Positions 7,290-15,199 of a stretch of 64,000 nt of DNA are shown here, piece by piece. This stretch comes from Kaistia sp. 32K (GTDB taxonomy: Bacteria > Pseudomonadota > Alphaproteobacteria > Rhizobiales > Kaistiaceae): contig NZ_AP024269.1 of the NCBI RefSeq assembly GCF_016629525.1, positions 2,976,001 to 3,040,000 of the forward strand. The letters run 5' to 3'. Both the position numbers and the translations under genes were made by a program. The notes beneath the pieces are model-generated. The model saw only the letters and a program-made list of their open reading frames with translations, did no database searches and was not told the origin of the DNA. Numbering within the stretch: the stretch's first letter is position 1; each line of letters opens with the position of its first letter.

Positions 7290-8594
7290 TCAGGAGCGGG
7301 AGGGACGATCAAGCCAATCCAGGAAGCGGTAATATTCGCCGATGACGGGAATGAACCACGGATTGCCGGTGTAGCCGGGCACGGTCTTGATCGGATTGAA
7401 GGCGAAAGCGCTTTCCTCGCCGGTGCCGAGGATGTCGCCCGCGAGGCAATTGCCGAAATGGCTCATCAGCGCGACGCCCTGGCCGCAGCAGCCGAGCGCG
7501 TAGTGGACGCCCTCATGCGAACCGAGATGCGGCAGCGAGTCGAAGGTGAAGGCGACGTTGCCGGTCCAGCTATGGGTGACGCCGACATCGGCGAGGCTCG
7601 GGAATACCTCGGCCATCGAGAGGCGCAGCCGGCGCGCGCTTTCGAGCACGCTGATCGGCCGGAAGCTGGTGCGCCCGCCGAAGATCATGCGGCGGCCATC
7701 CGGCGACAGGCGGTAGTAGTAGAGGTTGCGCTTGGTGTCCTGGATCATCCGCTCGCCCGGGATCAGCGCCCGGAGGCGGCCGGGATCAAGCTCTTCCGTC
7801 GCGATGATGTAGCTGCCGATCGGGATGACGCGGCGCTTGAACCAGGAGAGGCCGCCATCCGTATAGGCATTGGTGGCGACGACGACGCGGCCGGCGCGCA
7901 CCGTTCCCTTGGCCGTCGTCAGCGTGAACTGCCCGGCTTCCTTCTTCATCGCCTCAACGCGGCAGCGCGTGACGAAGCGGACGCCGGCCTCGCGGCAGGC
8001 CCGTACCAGCCCCGCGTGATAGCGCGCCGGATGCAGGCCGCCGGCGAAGGTGGTGACGCGGCCGCCGAAATAAAGATCGGAATTGAGCTCGCGCCGCTGG
8101 TCGGCCTTCGCCACCATGCGGGTCTCGACGCCGAGCGCGTCCAGCTGCTCGGCTTCCCGCGCGAGATCGTCATAATGCTTCGGTGCATAGGCGGCGAAGT
8201 ACATGCCGTAGCGCCGGTAGCCGCAGTCAATCGCGTTCTCGGAGATCAGCTTCTCGAGGAAGAGAACCGAATTCTGCGCCTCGAAGAAGATGCGGTCCGC
8301 CCGCTCCTTGCCATAGGTCTTGACCAGCTGCGGGTGCGAGACCTTGAGCGTGCCGGAGACCATGCCGCCGTTTCGCGTGCTGCCGCCTTCGCCGAGTTCG
8401 CCCGCCTCGACGACGAGGACCTGGACGCCCGCCCGCGCCAGCCGCAGCGCGGCGCAGAGACCGGTATAGCCCGAGCCGATGACGGCGACGTCGACGGCGC
8501 CGGACGGCAGAGGTTGATCCTGCCCCCGATCGCGGGCATCCCACCAATAGGGACTTTGAGATATAGCTGAGCTGGTTCCGCCATCGATCAGCAA
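7290..8594 (-). CDS. FAD-dependent amine oxidoreductase, DAO family (PuuB-like)
   Basis: The protein is about 434 aa. The FAD-binding Rossmann motif is DVAVIGSGYTGLCAALRLARAG (about residues 36-57), followed by EAGELGEGGSTRNGGMVSG, which resembles the S-x-R-N-G-G segment of gamma-glutamylputrescine oxidase PuuB. The C-terminal half has GGRTSFRP and ALGCCGQGVALMSHFG. Such enzymes oxidise secondary or primary amines to imines or aldehydes with oxygen as acceptor. The start is set by a strong ribosome site: GGAGG lies 6 nt ahead of a TTG at 8594, whereas an upstream in-frame TTG at 8618 has none. It is the first gene of the two-gene operon with ridA. Confidence 0.87.
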   Translation of the reverse strand: MLIDGGTSSAISQSPYWWDARDRGQDQPLPSGAVDVAVIGSGYTGLCAALRLARAGVQVLVVEAGELGEGGSTRNGGMVSGTLKVSHPQLVKTYGKERADRIFFEAQNSVLFLEKLISENAIDCGYRRYGMYFAAYAPKHYDDLAREAEQLDALGVETRMVAKADQRRELNSDLYFGGRVTTFAGGLHPARYHAGLVRACREAGVRFVTRCRVEAMKKEAGQFTLTTAKGTVRAGRVVVATNAYTDGGLSWFKRRVIPIGSYIIATEELDPGRLRALIPGERMIQDTKRNLYYYRLSPDGRRMIFGGRTSFRPISVLESARRLRLSMAEVFPSLADVGVTHSWTGNVAFTFDSLPHLGSHEGVHYALGCCGQGVALMSHFGNCLAGDILGTGEESAFAFNPIKTVPGYTGNPWFIPVIGEYYRFLDWLDRPSRS

Positions 8595-8618
8595 GACGTT
8601 CCTCCAATTCGCAATCAA

Positions 8619-8645
8619 TTATAAGCGAATAAAGTTCACTTATAA
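8619..8645. promoter_or_regulatory. Operator-like site 2 of the guanidino/amine regulon
   Basis: TTATAAG (8619-8625) and CTTATAA (8639-8645) form a perfect 7-bp inverted repeat with a 13-nt spacer, 25 nt ahead of the FAD oxidase TTG start. Its reverse complement matches 6216-6242 at 19 of 27 positions. It is the likely binding site of the XRE-cupin regulator. Confidence 0.5.
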
Positions 8646-8838
8646 CGAATTACAAATCGGAACAAGACCGGGACGCGCCCGTGCGCGCCGCTTTGGCGCC
8701 CAAGCTTCGGTGCCCCATGCGTCGCACATCGACGCGATCGCCCCGGCCGCTCCTACCTGCCCAACATGACGCATGGTAAAGAAGACCCGGGCGGATGAAG
8801 CCGGCACAGGCCGGCGTCCGCCCGAGGGAGACGACGCC

Positions 8839-9135
8839 ATGAGACAGGTAATGGAACAGGCAGCCCGTCATCAGCTGAAACTAGCGGCGCTGGCCGGCCT
8901 CTTCGCCGCCATCGGGCTGTGGGCCGCCAGCGGCACCAGCGAGGCCGCGGTCTATTGCACCCGGGTCGGCTATCCCGTCGGATGCATCGTGCGGCCGGCG
9001 CCGGTCGTCCGCCCGGCGCCCGTCGTCTATTGCCAGAACGGCGTCTACGTCAAAGGCTGCGTGGCCCGTCGCCCGGCACCCCACGTCGTCTACTGCAAGC
9101 GCGTCGGCTATCCGAAGGGCTGCGTCATGCGCTGA
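8839..9135 (+). CDS. Small secreted cysteine-containing repeat protein, function unknown
   Basis: The protein is 98 aa. A signal peptide covers about residues 1-34 (hydrophobic LAALAGLFAAIGLWAASG, cleavage near SEA-A). The mature part is three copies of a unit of about 16 residues: VYCTRVGYPVGCIVR, VYCQNGVYVKGCVAR and VYCKRVGYPKGCVMR. Each copy has two cysteines eight residues apart, with Pro/Ala-Val linkers between copies. It is likely periplasmic or surface exposed with one disulfide per unit. The ATG at 8839 has GAGGGAG upstream; a longer frame from 8773 would place the signal peptide internally. I recognise the composition from short hypothetical proteins of Hyphomicrobiales but no function. 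Confidence 0.7.
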   Translation: MRQVMEQAARHQLKLAALAGLFAAIGLWAASGTSEAAVYCTRVGYPVGCIVRPAPVVRPAPVVYCQNGVYVKGCVARRPAPHVVYCKRVGYPKGCVMR

Positions 9136-9177
9136 CGCGGCGCCGCAGCGCCACGTCCGGGACGGCAGACCGCCGGC

Positions 9178-11427
9178 TCATTTCGGCTTCATTTCCTCGG
9201 CGAGCGTGGCGAGCGCGCGCTGCGCTTCGCGCGAACCCGTGCCTGCGACGGCGACGAAGATCGTCTTCGCGTCGTTGAAGCGGCGCAGGTGGAAATAGGA
9301 CCAGCCCCGCATCATCATCAGGTCGTTCTGTTCCGGCGCGATGCGCGAGCGCTCGTCGAGCATCAGCAGCGTCTCGATGTAGCGGCCGTCATTGTAGGAA
9401 CCGATCGCGCGCTGCGTCAGGATCTCCCGCTTGAGCTCGATGCCACGGGCAACCGTCTGCTGCGTCGAAGCGGCGGAGGCGGCCGCGAGATCGGTCAGCC
9501 CGGCGCGGAGATAGGCGAGCGTCTTGCCATAGGCGGCGTCCTGCTGGACCTGGCCATAGCTGGTGCGCGCGGCGGCGTCGAAGGCGTCCGCCGCCTCGAT
9601 CGGCCGGTTCAATTCCATCAGGCACCAGCCGCGATTGAGCGCGCTCATGGCGGAGAGCTGGTCGGGACGGATATCGCCCGTGCAGGAACGGCCGCCGCGC
9701 GGCGCGGAGGCGCGCTGCACCGGCCGGGCTTCCGCCGCCGGAGCGCGACGGGGCGCGGCGGCGCGCGGACGCGCCTCGATCCGTTCGACCGGATCGGTAT
9801 CGCCGGAGGCCTCGGCGCTCGCGACATCCGCCGTCTCGACCGCGGCGCCGTCCGGTCCCGGCAGCGCTTCCGCTGCCGGGACCGGACGGCGCGCCTTCGG
9901 GTCCGCCAGCGCCGCGATGCGCGGCGAGCGCGAGCCCCATTCGCTCAGCACCTTCTGGAAGCCGCTCTTGTCCTTGAGCTTCTGATAGGCGAGTGCCAGG
10001 CCATAGGCCGAGGGCTCGTCTTCCGGCATCAACTGCTGCGCCATCGCGAACCAGCGAGCCGCCACGGCCGTCTGGCCGATCTTGTAGGCGTACCAGCCGA
10101 ACTCCTGCGCGCCGGGCGCATATTTCGCGTCGCCGATCGCCTTGGCGATACGCGTCAGCACCTCGCGGTCCATCTTGACCGGAGGATCGACGGCGAGCAG
10201 CGCGGTCGCGACCACCAGATAGGCGTCGAGATTTTCCTTGCCGGCGTCGCGCCACTTGTAGGCGGCCTGCTCGGCCTCGGCCGGGCGCTTCAGAGCGTTC
10301 AGCACATAGGCGTAGCCGCGCGCGATATCCGCCGTGTCGGCACGCCCCTTGGCGAGCTCGTACCACTGCGCGGCACGGGTCGGATCGTTGTGCTGGAACC
10401 AGTAGGCGCCGAGCAGCACCGCGTCGTCCGGCCCGGTGCCTTCGCGCACCAGTCTTTCGACGAGCGCGATGTCGGCGGTCGTCGCCGTCAGGCTCGGATC
10501 CTTGGTCGCGGCGCCGATCCGACGCCGGGCGATGTCGGCCTTGACCGCGGCGAACTCGCCCTGCCCGTCCGGGCCCTGCCGCTCCAGCTTGAGCAGATCG
10601 GTGAGTTCGGCATCGCCGAGATAGCCCATCGCCTTCTGGACGGTGGCGAGACGTTCGGCCGGATCCTGGCAACTGGTCAGGATATAGATGCCGGCGTCGC
10701 GGGCGCGCGCCTGGCGCTCCGTCTTGGCGAACGCCTCGGCGACGCGCCAGAGCACGTCGACGTCGGCGCAGGTGAGCAGGCTCGGCGTCGCGGCGGCGAC
10801 GGTGACGACGGTGTTCCATTGCTGGGCATTGGAGGCGTTGACCAGGCGCTCGCGCGCCTCGCCGACATCCAGCCGCGCCAGCAGGTCCGGCGGCACCACC
10901 CATTGCGGGTTCTTCGCCTGGCGCTCCGCGATGGCGCTGCGGACGGCGGCATACTGCCCCTGCCCGTAGAGCTTCCACATCTGGTCGAGCGCGGGATCGC
11001 CGATCGGCGCCGGCTGCGAGAAATCATCCGGCGGCGTCCAGTCGGGATAGAGCGCGCGCAGGCGCGCGATCTCCGCCTGCAGGCGGCGCTCGTCACCCTG
11101 GCGCGCGAAATAGCGCAGCGCCGTCTCGTCAACGACGGGCGCGGCGGGAGCCGCAGGCGCCGCGGGAGCCGGCTGCGCGGCAGGAGCCGGAGCCTGTGCT
11201 GGCGCAGGGGCTGTGGCCGCGCCGTTCGCCTGCGCGGTGCGCACCGGACGGCCGTCAGCGGCGGAGGTGAAGAAGTCCGACGCGGCGCCGTTCGGGCGCA
11301 CCGGCTGACGCAACACCACCTCGCTCCCGGCTTCCGCCGGGGTGAACAGCTGGTTGAGGAGATACGCTCCCTCGAGGCCGATCACCGCAAGCGTGCCGAA
11401 GATCATCAATTGCTGCTTCACAGGCAT
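9178..11427 (-). CDS. Tetratricopeptide-repeat protein of the cellulose operon (BcsK/BcsC-like TPR component)
   Basis: The protein is 749 aa. A single N-terminal membrane anchor (MIFGTLAVIGLEGAYLLNQL) is followed by a Pro/Ala-rich linker (about residues 65-105) and then helical TPR-like repeats to the C-terminus. Examples are AAQWYELAKGRADTADIARG and DAFDAAARTSYGQVQQDAA. It lacks the outer-membrane beta-barrel that ends E. coli BcsC. Its start overlaps the end of bcsZ by 10 nt, and GGAAAGG lies ahead of the ATG. In type III bcs operons of Rhizobiaceae a TPR gene (named bcsK in the literature, from memory) occupies this role. It probably scaffolds export or assembly of cellulose in the periplasm. 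Confidence 0.75.
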   Translation of the reverse strand: MPVKQQLMIFGTLAVIGLEGAYLLNQLFTPAEAGSEVVLRQPVRPNGAASDFFTSAADGRPVRTAQANGAATAPAPAQAPAPAAQPAPAAPAAPAAPVVDETALRYFARQGDERRLQAEIARLRALYPDWTPPDDFSQPAPIGDPALDQMWKLYGQGQYAAVRSAIAERQAKNPQWVVPPDLLARLDVGEARERLVNASNAQQWNTVVTVAAATPSLLTCADVDVLWRVAEAFAKTERQARARDAGIYILTSCQDPAERLATVQKAMGYLGDAELTDLLKLERQGPDGQGEFAAVKADIARRRIGAATKDPSLTATTADIALVERLVREGTGPDDAVLLGAYWFQHNDPTRAAQWYELAKGRADTADIARGYAYVLNALKRPAEAEQAAYKWRDAGKENLDAYLVVATALLAVDPPVKMDREVLTRIAKAIGDAKYAPGAQEFGWYAYKIGQTAVAARWFAMAQQLMPEDEPSAYGLALAYQKLKDKSGFQKVLSEWGSRSPRIAALADPKARRPVPAAEALPGPDGAAVETADVASAEASGDTDPVERIEARPRAAAPRRAPAAEARPVQRASAPRGGRSCTGDIRPDQLSAMSALNRGWCLMELNRPIEAADAFDAAARTSYGQVQQDAAYGKTLAYLRAGLTDLAAASAASTQQTVARGIELKREILTQRAIGSYNDGRYIETLLMLDERSRIAPEQNDLMMMRGWSYFHLRRFNDAKTIFVAVAGTGSREAQRALATLAEEMKPK

Positions 11428-12482
11428 TGCGCGTGCCTTTCCGTCAGAAAGGACAGAGAGAGGAGATGGAGCGTCGACGGGTAGTAGAGCGTCGGCGTGA
11501 AGGTCTTGAGGTCGTCGGGCACGGGCGCGCCGTCGAGCACGCAGGCGAGCGCCGCGGCCAGGATCCGGTAGCCGGGCTCGTCCAGCTTGTGTTCGACGAC
11601 GTTGGTCTTGACGTTGACGACGGCCGGTCCAGGCTTGCCCGGACCGAGCCAGGCCGTCTTGAACGGTCCGAGCAGGGCCGCATCGGTGATGCCGGCGCGG
11701 ATCATGTAGAGCGGGATGCGGATGGCGTTATAGCCGAAGAGCGGGTCGAAGCCGGTCGCCGGCTCCGGCGTCTTGCCGCGAACCGTGATCCAGTCGGTCG
11801 GCAGCTGCTCCGCGCCGAACCGCGCGCTCTGGATGAGACCGAGCCCGGTGCGCGACAGCGCGGCCCAATCGGTCGCCGGCGCGAGCTGCGCCATGATCGG
11901 CAGCGCCTCGAACACCCAATAGGAGAGATTGACCACCGGGCCGTCCGCCCGCGCGGCGCGGCCGAAGCCGTCGACGCCCGGCAGCATCAGCACACGGTTG
12001 CCGTCCTTGATCACCGTCTCCTTGCCGAGGCTCTCGGCGATCGACACCGCCGCTTTGACGTAGATCGGCTCGTTCCAGGCCCAGCCGGCCTCGGCCAGGG
12101 CATAGGCGATCAGCATGTCGCCGTCGGAAGCGTTGTTGGTGTCGCGGACATGCGGCGCGGTCGGCTGCCAGCTCCAGACCGCGAGCCCGTCATCGCGCAG
12201 CATCAGCTCCGTGCGGGTGAAGCTCCAGATCCGTTCGAAGCCGGCGCGATCGTTGGCAGCGAAGGCGAGCAGCAGGCCATAGCCCTGCCCCTCGCTATGG
12301 CTGATGCCGCCATTCGCGTCGTCGATCACCCGCCCCGAGGGCGCGACGAAGCGCTCGTTGTAGGCGCGCCAGTCGGCGGCCGTGATCGTTCCCTGCATGG
12401 TCAGCACCTCCGCGCCGGAGGCGACGGATGCCGTCAGGCTCAGCGCCGTGAACACGACCGCCGGGATGAGGCCAGACTTCAC
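11418..12482 (-). CDS. bcsZ: Periplasmic endo-beta-1,4-glucanase of the cellulose operon (glycoside hydrolase family 8)
   Basis: The protein is 354 aa with a signal peptide ending near ASVASGA. It has the GH8 catalytic segment GGISHSEGQGYGLLLA with proton-donor Glu64, then ASDGDMLIAYAL and the C-terminal LYYPSTLHLLSLSFL seen in BcsZ. BcsZ trims nascent cellulose during export. The start is GTG at 12482 in a GTGA overlap with the bcsB stop; the open frame further upstream lies inside bcsB and is not real. The 3' end overlaps the TPR gene by 10 nt, so translation is coupled through the operon. Confidence 0.92.
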   Translation of the reverse strand: MKSGLIPAVVFTALSLTASVASGAEVLTMQGTITAADWRAYNERFVAPSGRVIDDANGGISHSEGQGYGLLLAFAANDRAGFERIWSFTRTELMLRDDGLAVWSWQPTAPHVRDTNNASDGDMLIAYALAEAGWAWNEPIYVKAAVSIAESLGKETVIKDGNRVLMLPGVDGFGRAARADGPVVNLSYWVFEALPIMAQLAPATDWAALSRTGLGLIQSARFGAEQLPTDWITVRGKTPEPATGFDPLFGYNAIRIPLYMIRAGITDAALLGPFKTAWLGPGKPGPAVVNVKTNVVEHKLDEPGYRILAAALACVLDGAPVPDDLKTFTPTLYYPSTLHLLSLSFLTERHAQCL

Positions 12483-15199
12483 GACGGCCTCCCCAGGCGG
12501 CGCAGCAGAGCCGTCGTGACGATGCCCAGCACCAGGCAGAGCCCGACCAGGCCGAGCGCGTAGTAGAGGATGTTGCTGGACAGCCAGTTGGCCGCGATCA
12601 GCCGCATATTGCCCAGCGAGAAGGGCTGCGTCTGCACGAAGGTGAACTGGTTGGCCGGGCGGCTCTCGATGGCGTCGGTGGTGGCGTTGAAGGTGCTGAT
12701 GCGACCGCCGAGCTCCGGCCAGCGGGCAATGCCGGTGACGGTCTGGATGCCCGAGACCAGGCGATCCTCGGAGGGCGCCGTGACCATCGTCCACGTCCCC
12801 TCGCCGTTCGGGCTGCCGGACTGAGCGATGATCATCGTCGTCTTGGCAGACGGTTCGAACGGCGGGGTCGCGGCGCTGAAGAAGCTGAGCGTCGAGAAGG
12901 AGATGTCGAAGGTCCGTTTCAGCCAGCCCTCGAGCGCGTTCACCTGGCCGTGCCAGCCGCCGCCGACCAGCTCGTTCTGCCAGCGATCGAAGGTCACGTC
13001 GGTATTCTCGGCTTCGGCGCGCGAGGCCGGCGCCTGAGCGAGTTCGGTGCCGGGCCGCCGCAACACGGCGTCGAGCGGCGCGAAATCATTCGCGGTCGCG
13101 ATGCGCTCGCCGGCCGCCGTCTCGTCGCGCCAGGTGGTGCGGACGGTCTCGGCGATGCCAAGCTGCCCCAGCACATTGCCGGGCATCTGCGCGGCGGCGC
13201 CGATGAACAGCGCGTTGCGATCCCCGACGCTGGCGGCGGGCGTCGGCGCCAGGTCGATCACGCGACCCGCCTGGATCGCCATCCGCGCCAGCAGGCTGGC
13301 GGCGGCGGAATAGTTCTTCGGATCGGTGCGGCCCATCACCAGGGCGGACGGCTCGGTGAAGCGGTTGTACGGCGCGGCCGTGCCGGCGAAGGCGCCGAGG
13401 TCCGGCCGACGCCCGATCCGCGCGAAATTGCCGATCTCGAAGGTCGTGGTGTCGAACAGGACGAAACGCGGGCCGCCCTCGGTCGAGCCGCCCGGCGCGC
13501 AGGCGGCGTCCTCGGCGGTATCGAGCAAAGCATTGATCGAGACGCGGTTCACGCCCGGATGGAAATGCCGGAGCGGGATCTTGATCGGGAACTGGCGGTA
13601 GATGCCGCCCTGCTGGCGCGTGATGCGGGTGGTCGCGGCGATCTGGCCGTTGACGTAGATGTCGATGTGGCTGGCCGGGCGAACGGCGGCGGTATAGGCC
13701 GCGTCGAGCCGCAGCGTCGCCTCGCCATAGGCCTCGGCGTAGAAGTCGGACGGTATGCCGACGGCGAATTCCGTGCGGAAGCGGCGGCCGGAGAATTCCT
13801 GCGTCGTGACGCCGGCATCGAGCAGGCGAAAGCTGTCGCGGCCCATGACGAAGCGAACGTCGGGCGCAAGCCAGGGCGCCGTATTCAAGGTTTTACGCAG
13901 GACGCCGATCGGGCGATCGACGCCGCTGGCGATCTGGTCGATCGCGGAGCCGATCTGCGTCCAGTTGGCGCCGGTCACCACCATCACCGAACGGCCGAGC
14001 GACGGCTCGTCGACGAAGCTGACGATCGGGCGGGAATTGGCGTCGGCCGGCGGCGTCTGCATCAGCGAGCCGAGCTCGCTGCCGACGCCGAGAACGACCG
14101 TGAGCACACCGGCGCCGGCCGGCTCGAGCGCGCGATCCGAGACGGTCACGATCGGATTGGGATAGTTGCCGGCAAGCGTCAGCGCCTGCACCAGCTTCAA
14201 GAGATGCGGCGCGATCGTGGCCTGGTTGCTGCCGGGCGCGATGACGCGGATGGCGGTGACACCGCTTCCGTCGAAGCCGATGGCGGGAAGATCATCGAGC
14301 CCGCGCAGCACCTGCGTCGGCTGTGGGTTCGGCGCGAAGGTCAGCGTCGTGCCCTTGCCGTCGATCTCGGTCCAGAGCTCGTAGGTCGACTGCACCGTGC
14401 AATCGGTGCGGTGGCGCTGGGCGACCTGGAAGCGCACCGTGTTGGCGCCCGCCTGCAGCAGTCCGGGCGGGATCATCGCGGCAACGTCGCGGAACGAATC
14501 CGACGCCGTCAGCGCCGTCTCGAGCACCGCCTGGTTGTTGATCGAGACCCGCAGGAGCGACGCCTCGGGCATGACGACGATCGCGTTCTTGAACGATACG
14601 TCAAGCCGGGCCGGCTGGCCCGCCTGATCGCCGGCGAGATAGATCACCCAGGAATGCTGATCCGTCTCGCCCTCGAGACGCAGCGTCGGCGACGGCACGA
14701 TGAAGCGGCTGTCGGGATTTTCCACCGGAGCCGGCTCTGTCGCGGCCGCGACGACCGGCGCAGGCTCGGACGGCTGCGCGGGCTGTGCCGGCGGCTGGGC
14801 GGGAGCGGGCTGGTCGACGGCTTCGGTCACCGGCGCGGCGGGGGCCGCCGGGGTCAGCACGATCGTCGGCGCTGTCTGCGGCGCAGGGGCCGGCGACGCC
14901 GCGGGTGCTGCCACGGGCGTCTGGGTCACGGCGGGAGCGGCCGGCGCGGCAATCGGTGTCTGTGGCGCAGCCGGTGCAGCCGGCGCGCTGTGCTGCGTCG
15001 GCTCCAGCTGGAACGGAGCGAACGCGCCCTGCCCGGCCGGTGCGCGCTGCGGCGGAGGCGGCGGGGGCGTCGCCGTGCCGGCGCCGGTGTCGACCCGCTC
15101 GCCGCTCATGTCGAACGGCGATGCATTCTGGGCGATGGCCCAGAGCGCGCTGCTGCCGAGAAGACTGACGGCGAGGCCGGTGCGGATCAGCGTTTTCAT
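12479..15199 (-). CDS. bcsB: Cellulose synthase periplasmic subunit BcsB
   Basis: The protein is 906 aa. A signal peptide (about 1-23) leads into a Pro/Ala-rich low-complexity linker to about residue 150. The BcsB body of carbohydrate-binding and flavodoxin-like repeats follows, with segments such as LRVSINNQAVLETAL, DIYVNGQIAATTRI and FHPGVNRVSINALLDTAED. A C-terminal transmembrane anchor (NILYYALGLVGLCLVLGIV) ends in LRRLGRPS. BcsB docks on BcsA and guides the glucan through the periplasm. The start overlaps the bcsA stop (ATGA at 15196-15199). The long N-terminal linker is longer than in E. coli BcsB. Confidence 0.93.
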   Translation of the reverse strand: MKTLIRTGLAVSLLGSSALWAIAQNASPFDMSGERVDTGAGTATPPPPPPQRAPAGQGAFAPFQLEPTQHSAPAAPAAPQTPIAAPAAPAVTQTPVAAPAASPAPAPQTAPTIVLTPAAPAAPVTEAVDQPAPAQPPAQPAQPSEPAPVVAAATEPAPVENPDSRFIVPSPTLRLEGETDQHSWVIYLAGDQAGQPARLDVSFKNAIVVMPEASLLRVSINNQAVLETALTASDSFRDVAAMIPPGLLQAGANTVRFQVAQRHRTDCTVQSTYELWTEIDGKGTTLTFAPNPQPTQVLRGLDDLPAIGFDGSGVTAIRVIAPGSNQATIAPHLLKLVQALTLAGNYPNPIVTVSDRALEPAGAGVLTVVLGVGSELGSLMQTPPADANSRPIVSFVDEPSLGRSVMVVTGANWTQIGSAIDQIASGVDRPIGVLRKTLNTAPWLAPDVRFVMGRDSFRLLDAGVTTQEFSGRRFRTEFAVGIPSDFYAEAYGEATLRLDAAYTAAVRPASHIDIYVNGQIAATTRITRQQGGIYRQFPIKIPLRHFHPGVNRVSINALLDTAEDAACAPGGSTEGGPRFVLFDTTTFEIGNFARIGRRPDLGAFAGTAAPYNRFTEPSALVMGRTDPKNYSAAASLLARMAIQAGRVIDLAPTPAASVGDRNALFIGAAAQMPGNVLGQLGIAETVRTTWRDETAAGERIATANDFAPLDAVLRRPGTELAQAPASRAEAENTDVTFDRWQNELVGGGWHGQVNALEGWLKRTFDISFSTLSFFSAATPPFEPSAKTTMIIAQSGSPNGEGTWTMVTAPSEDRLVSGIQTVTGIARWPELGGRISTFNATTDAIESRPANQFTFVQTQPFSLGNMRLIAANWLSSNILYYALGLVGLCLVLGIVTTALLRRLGRPS

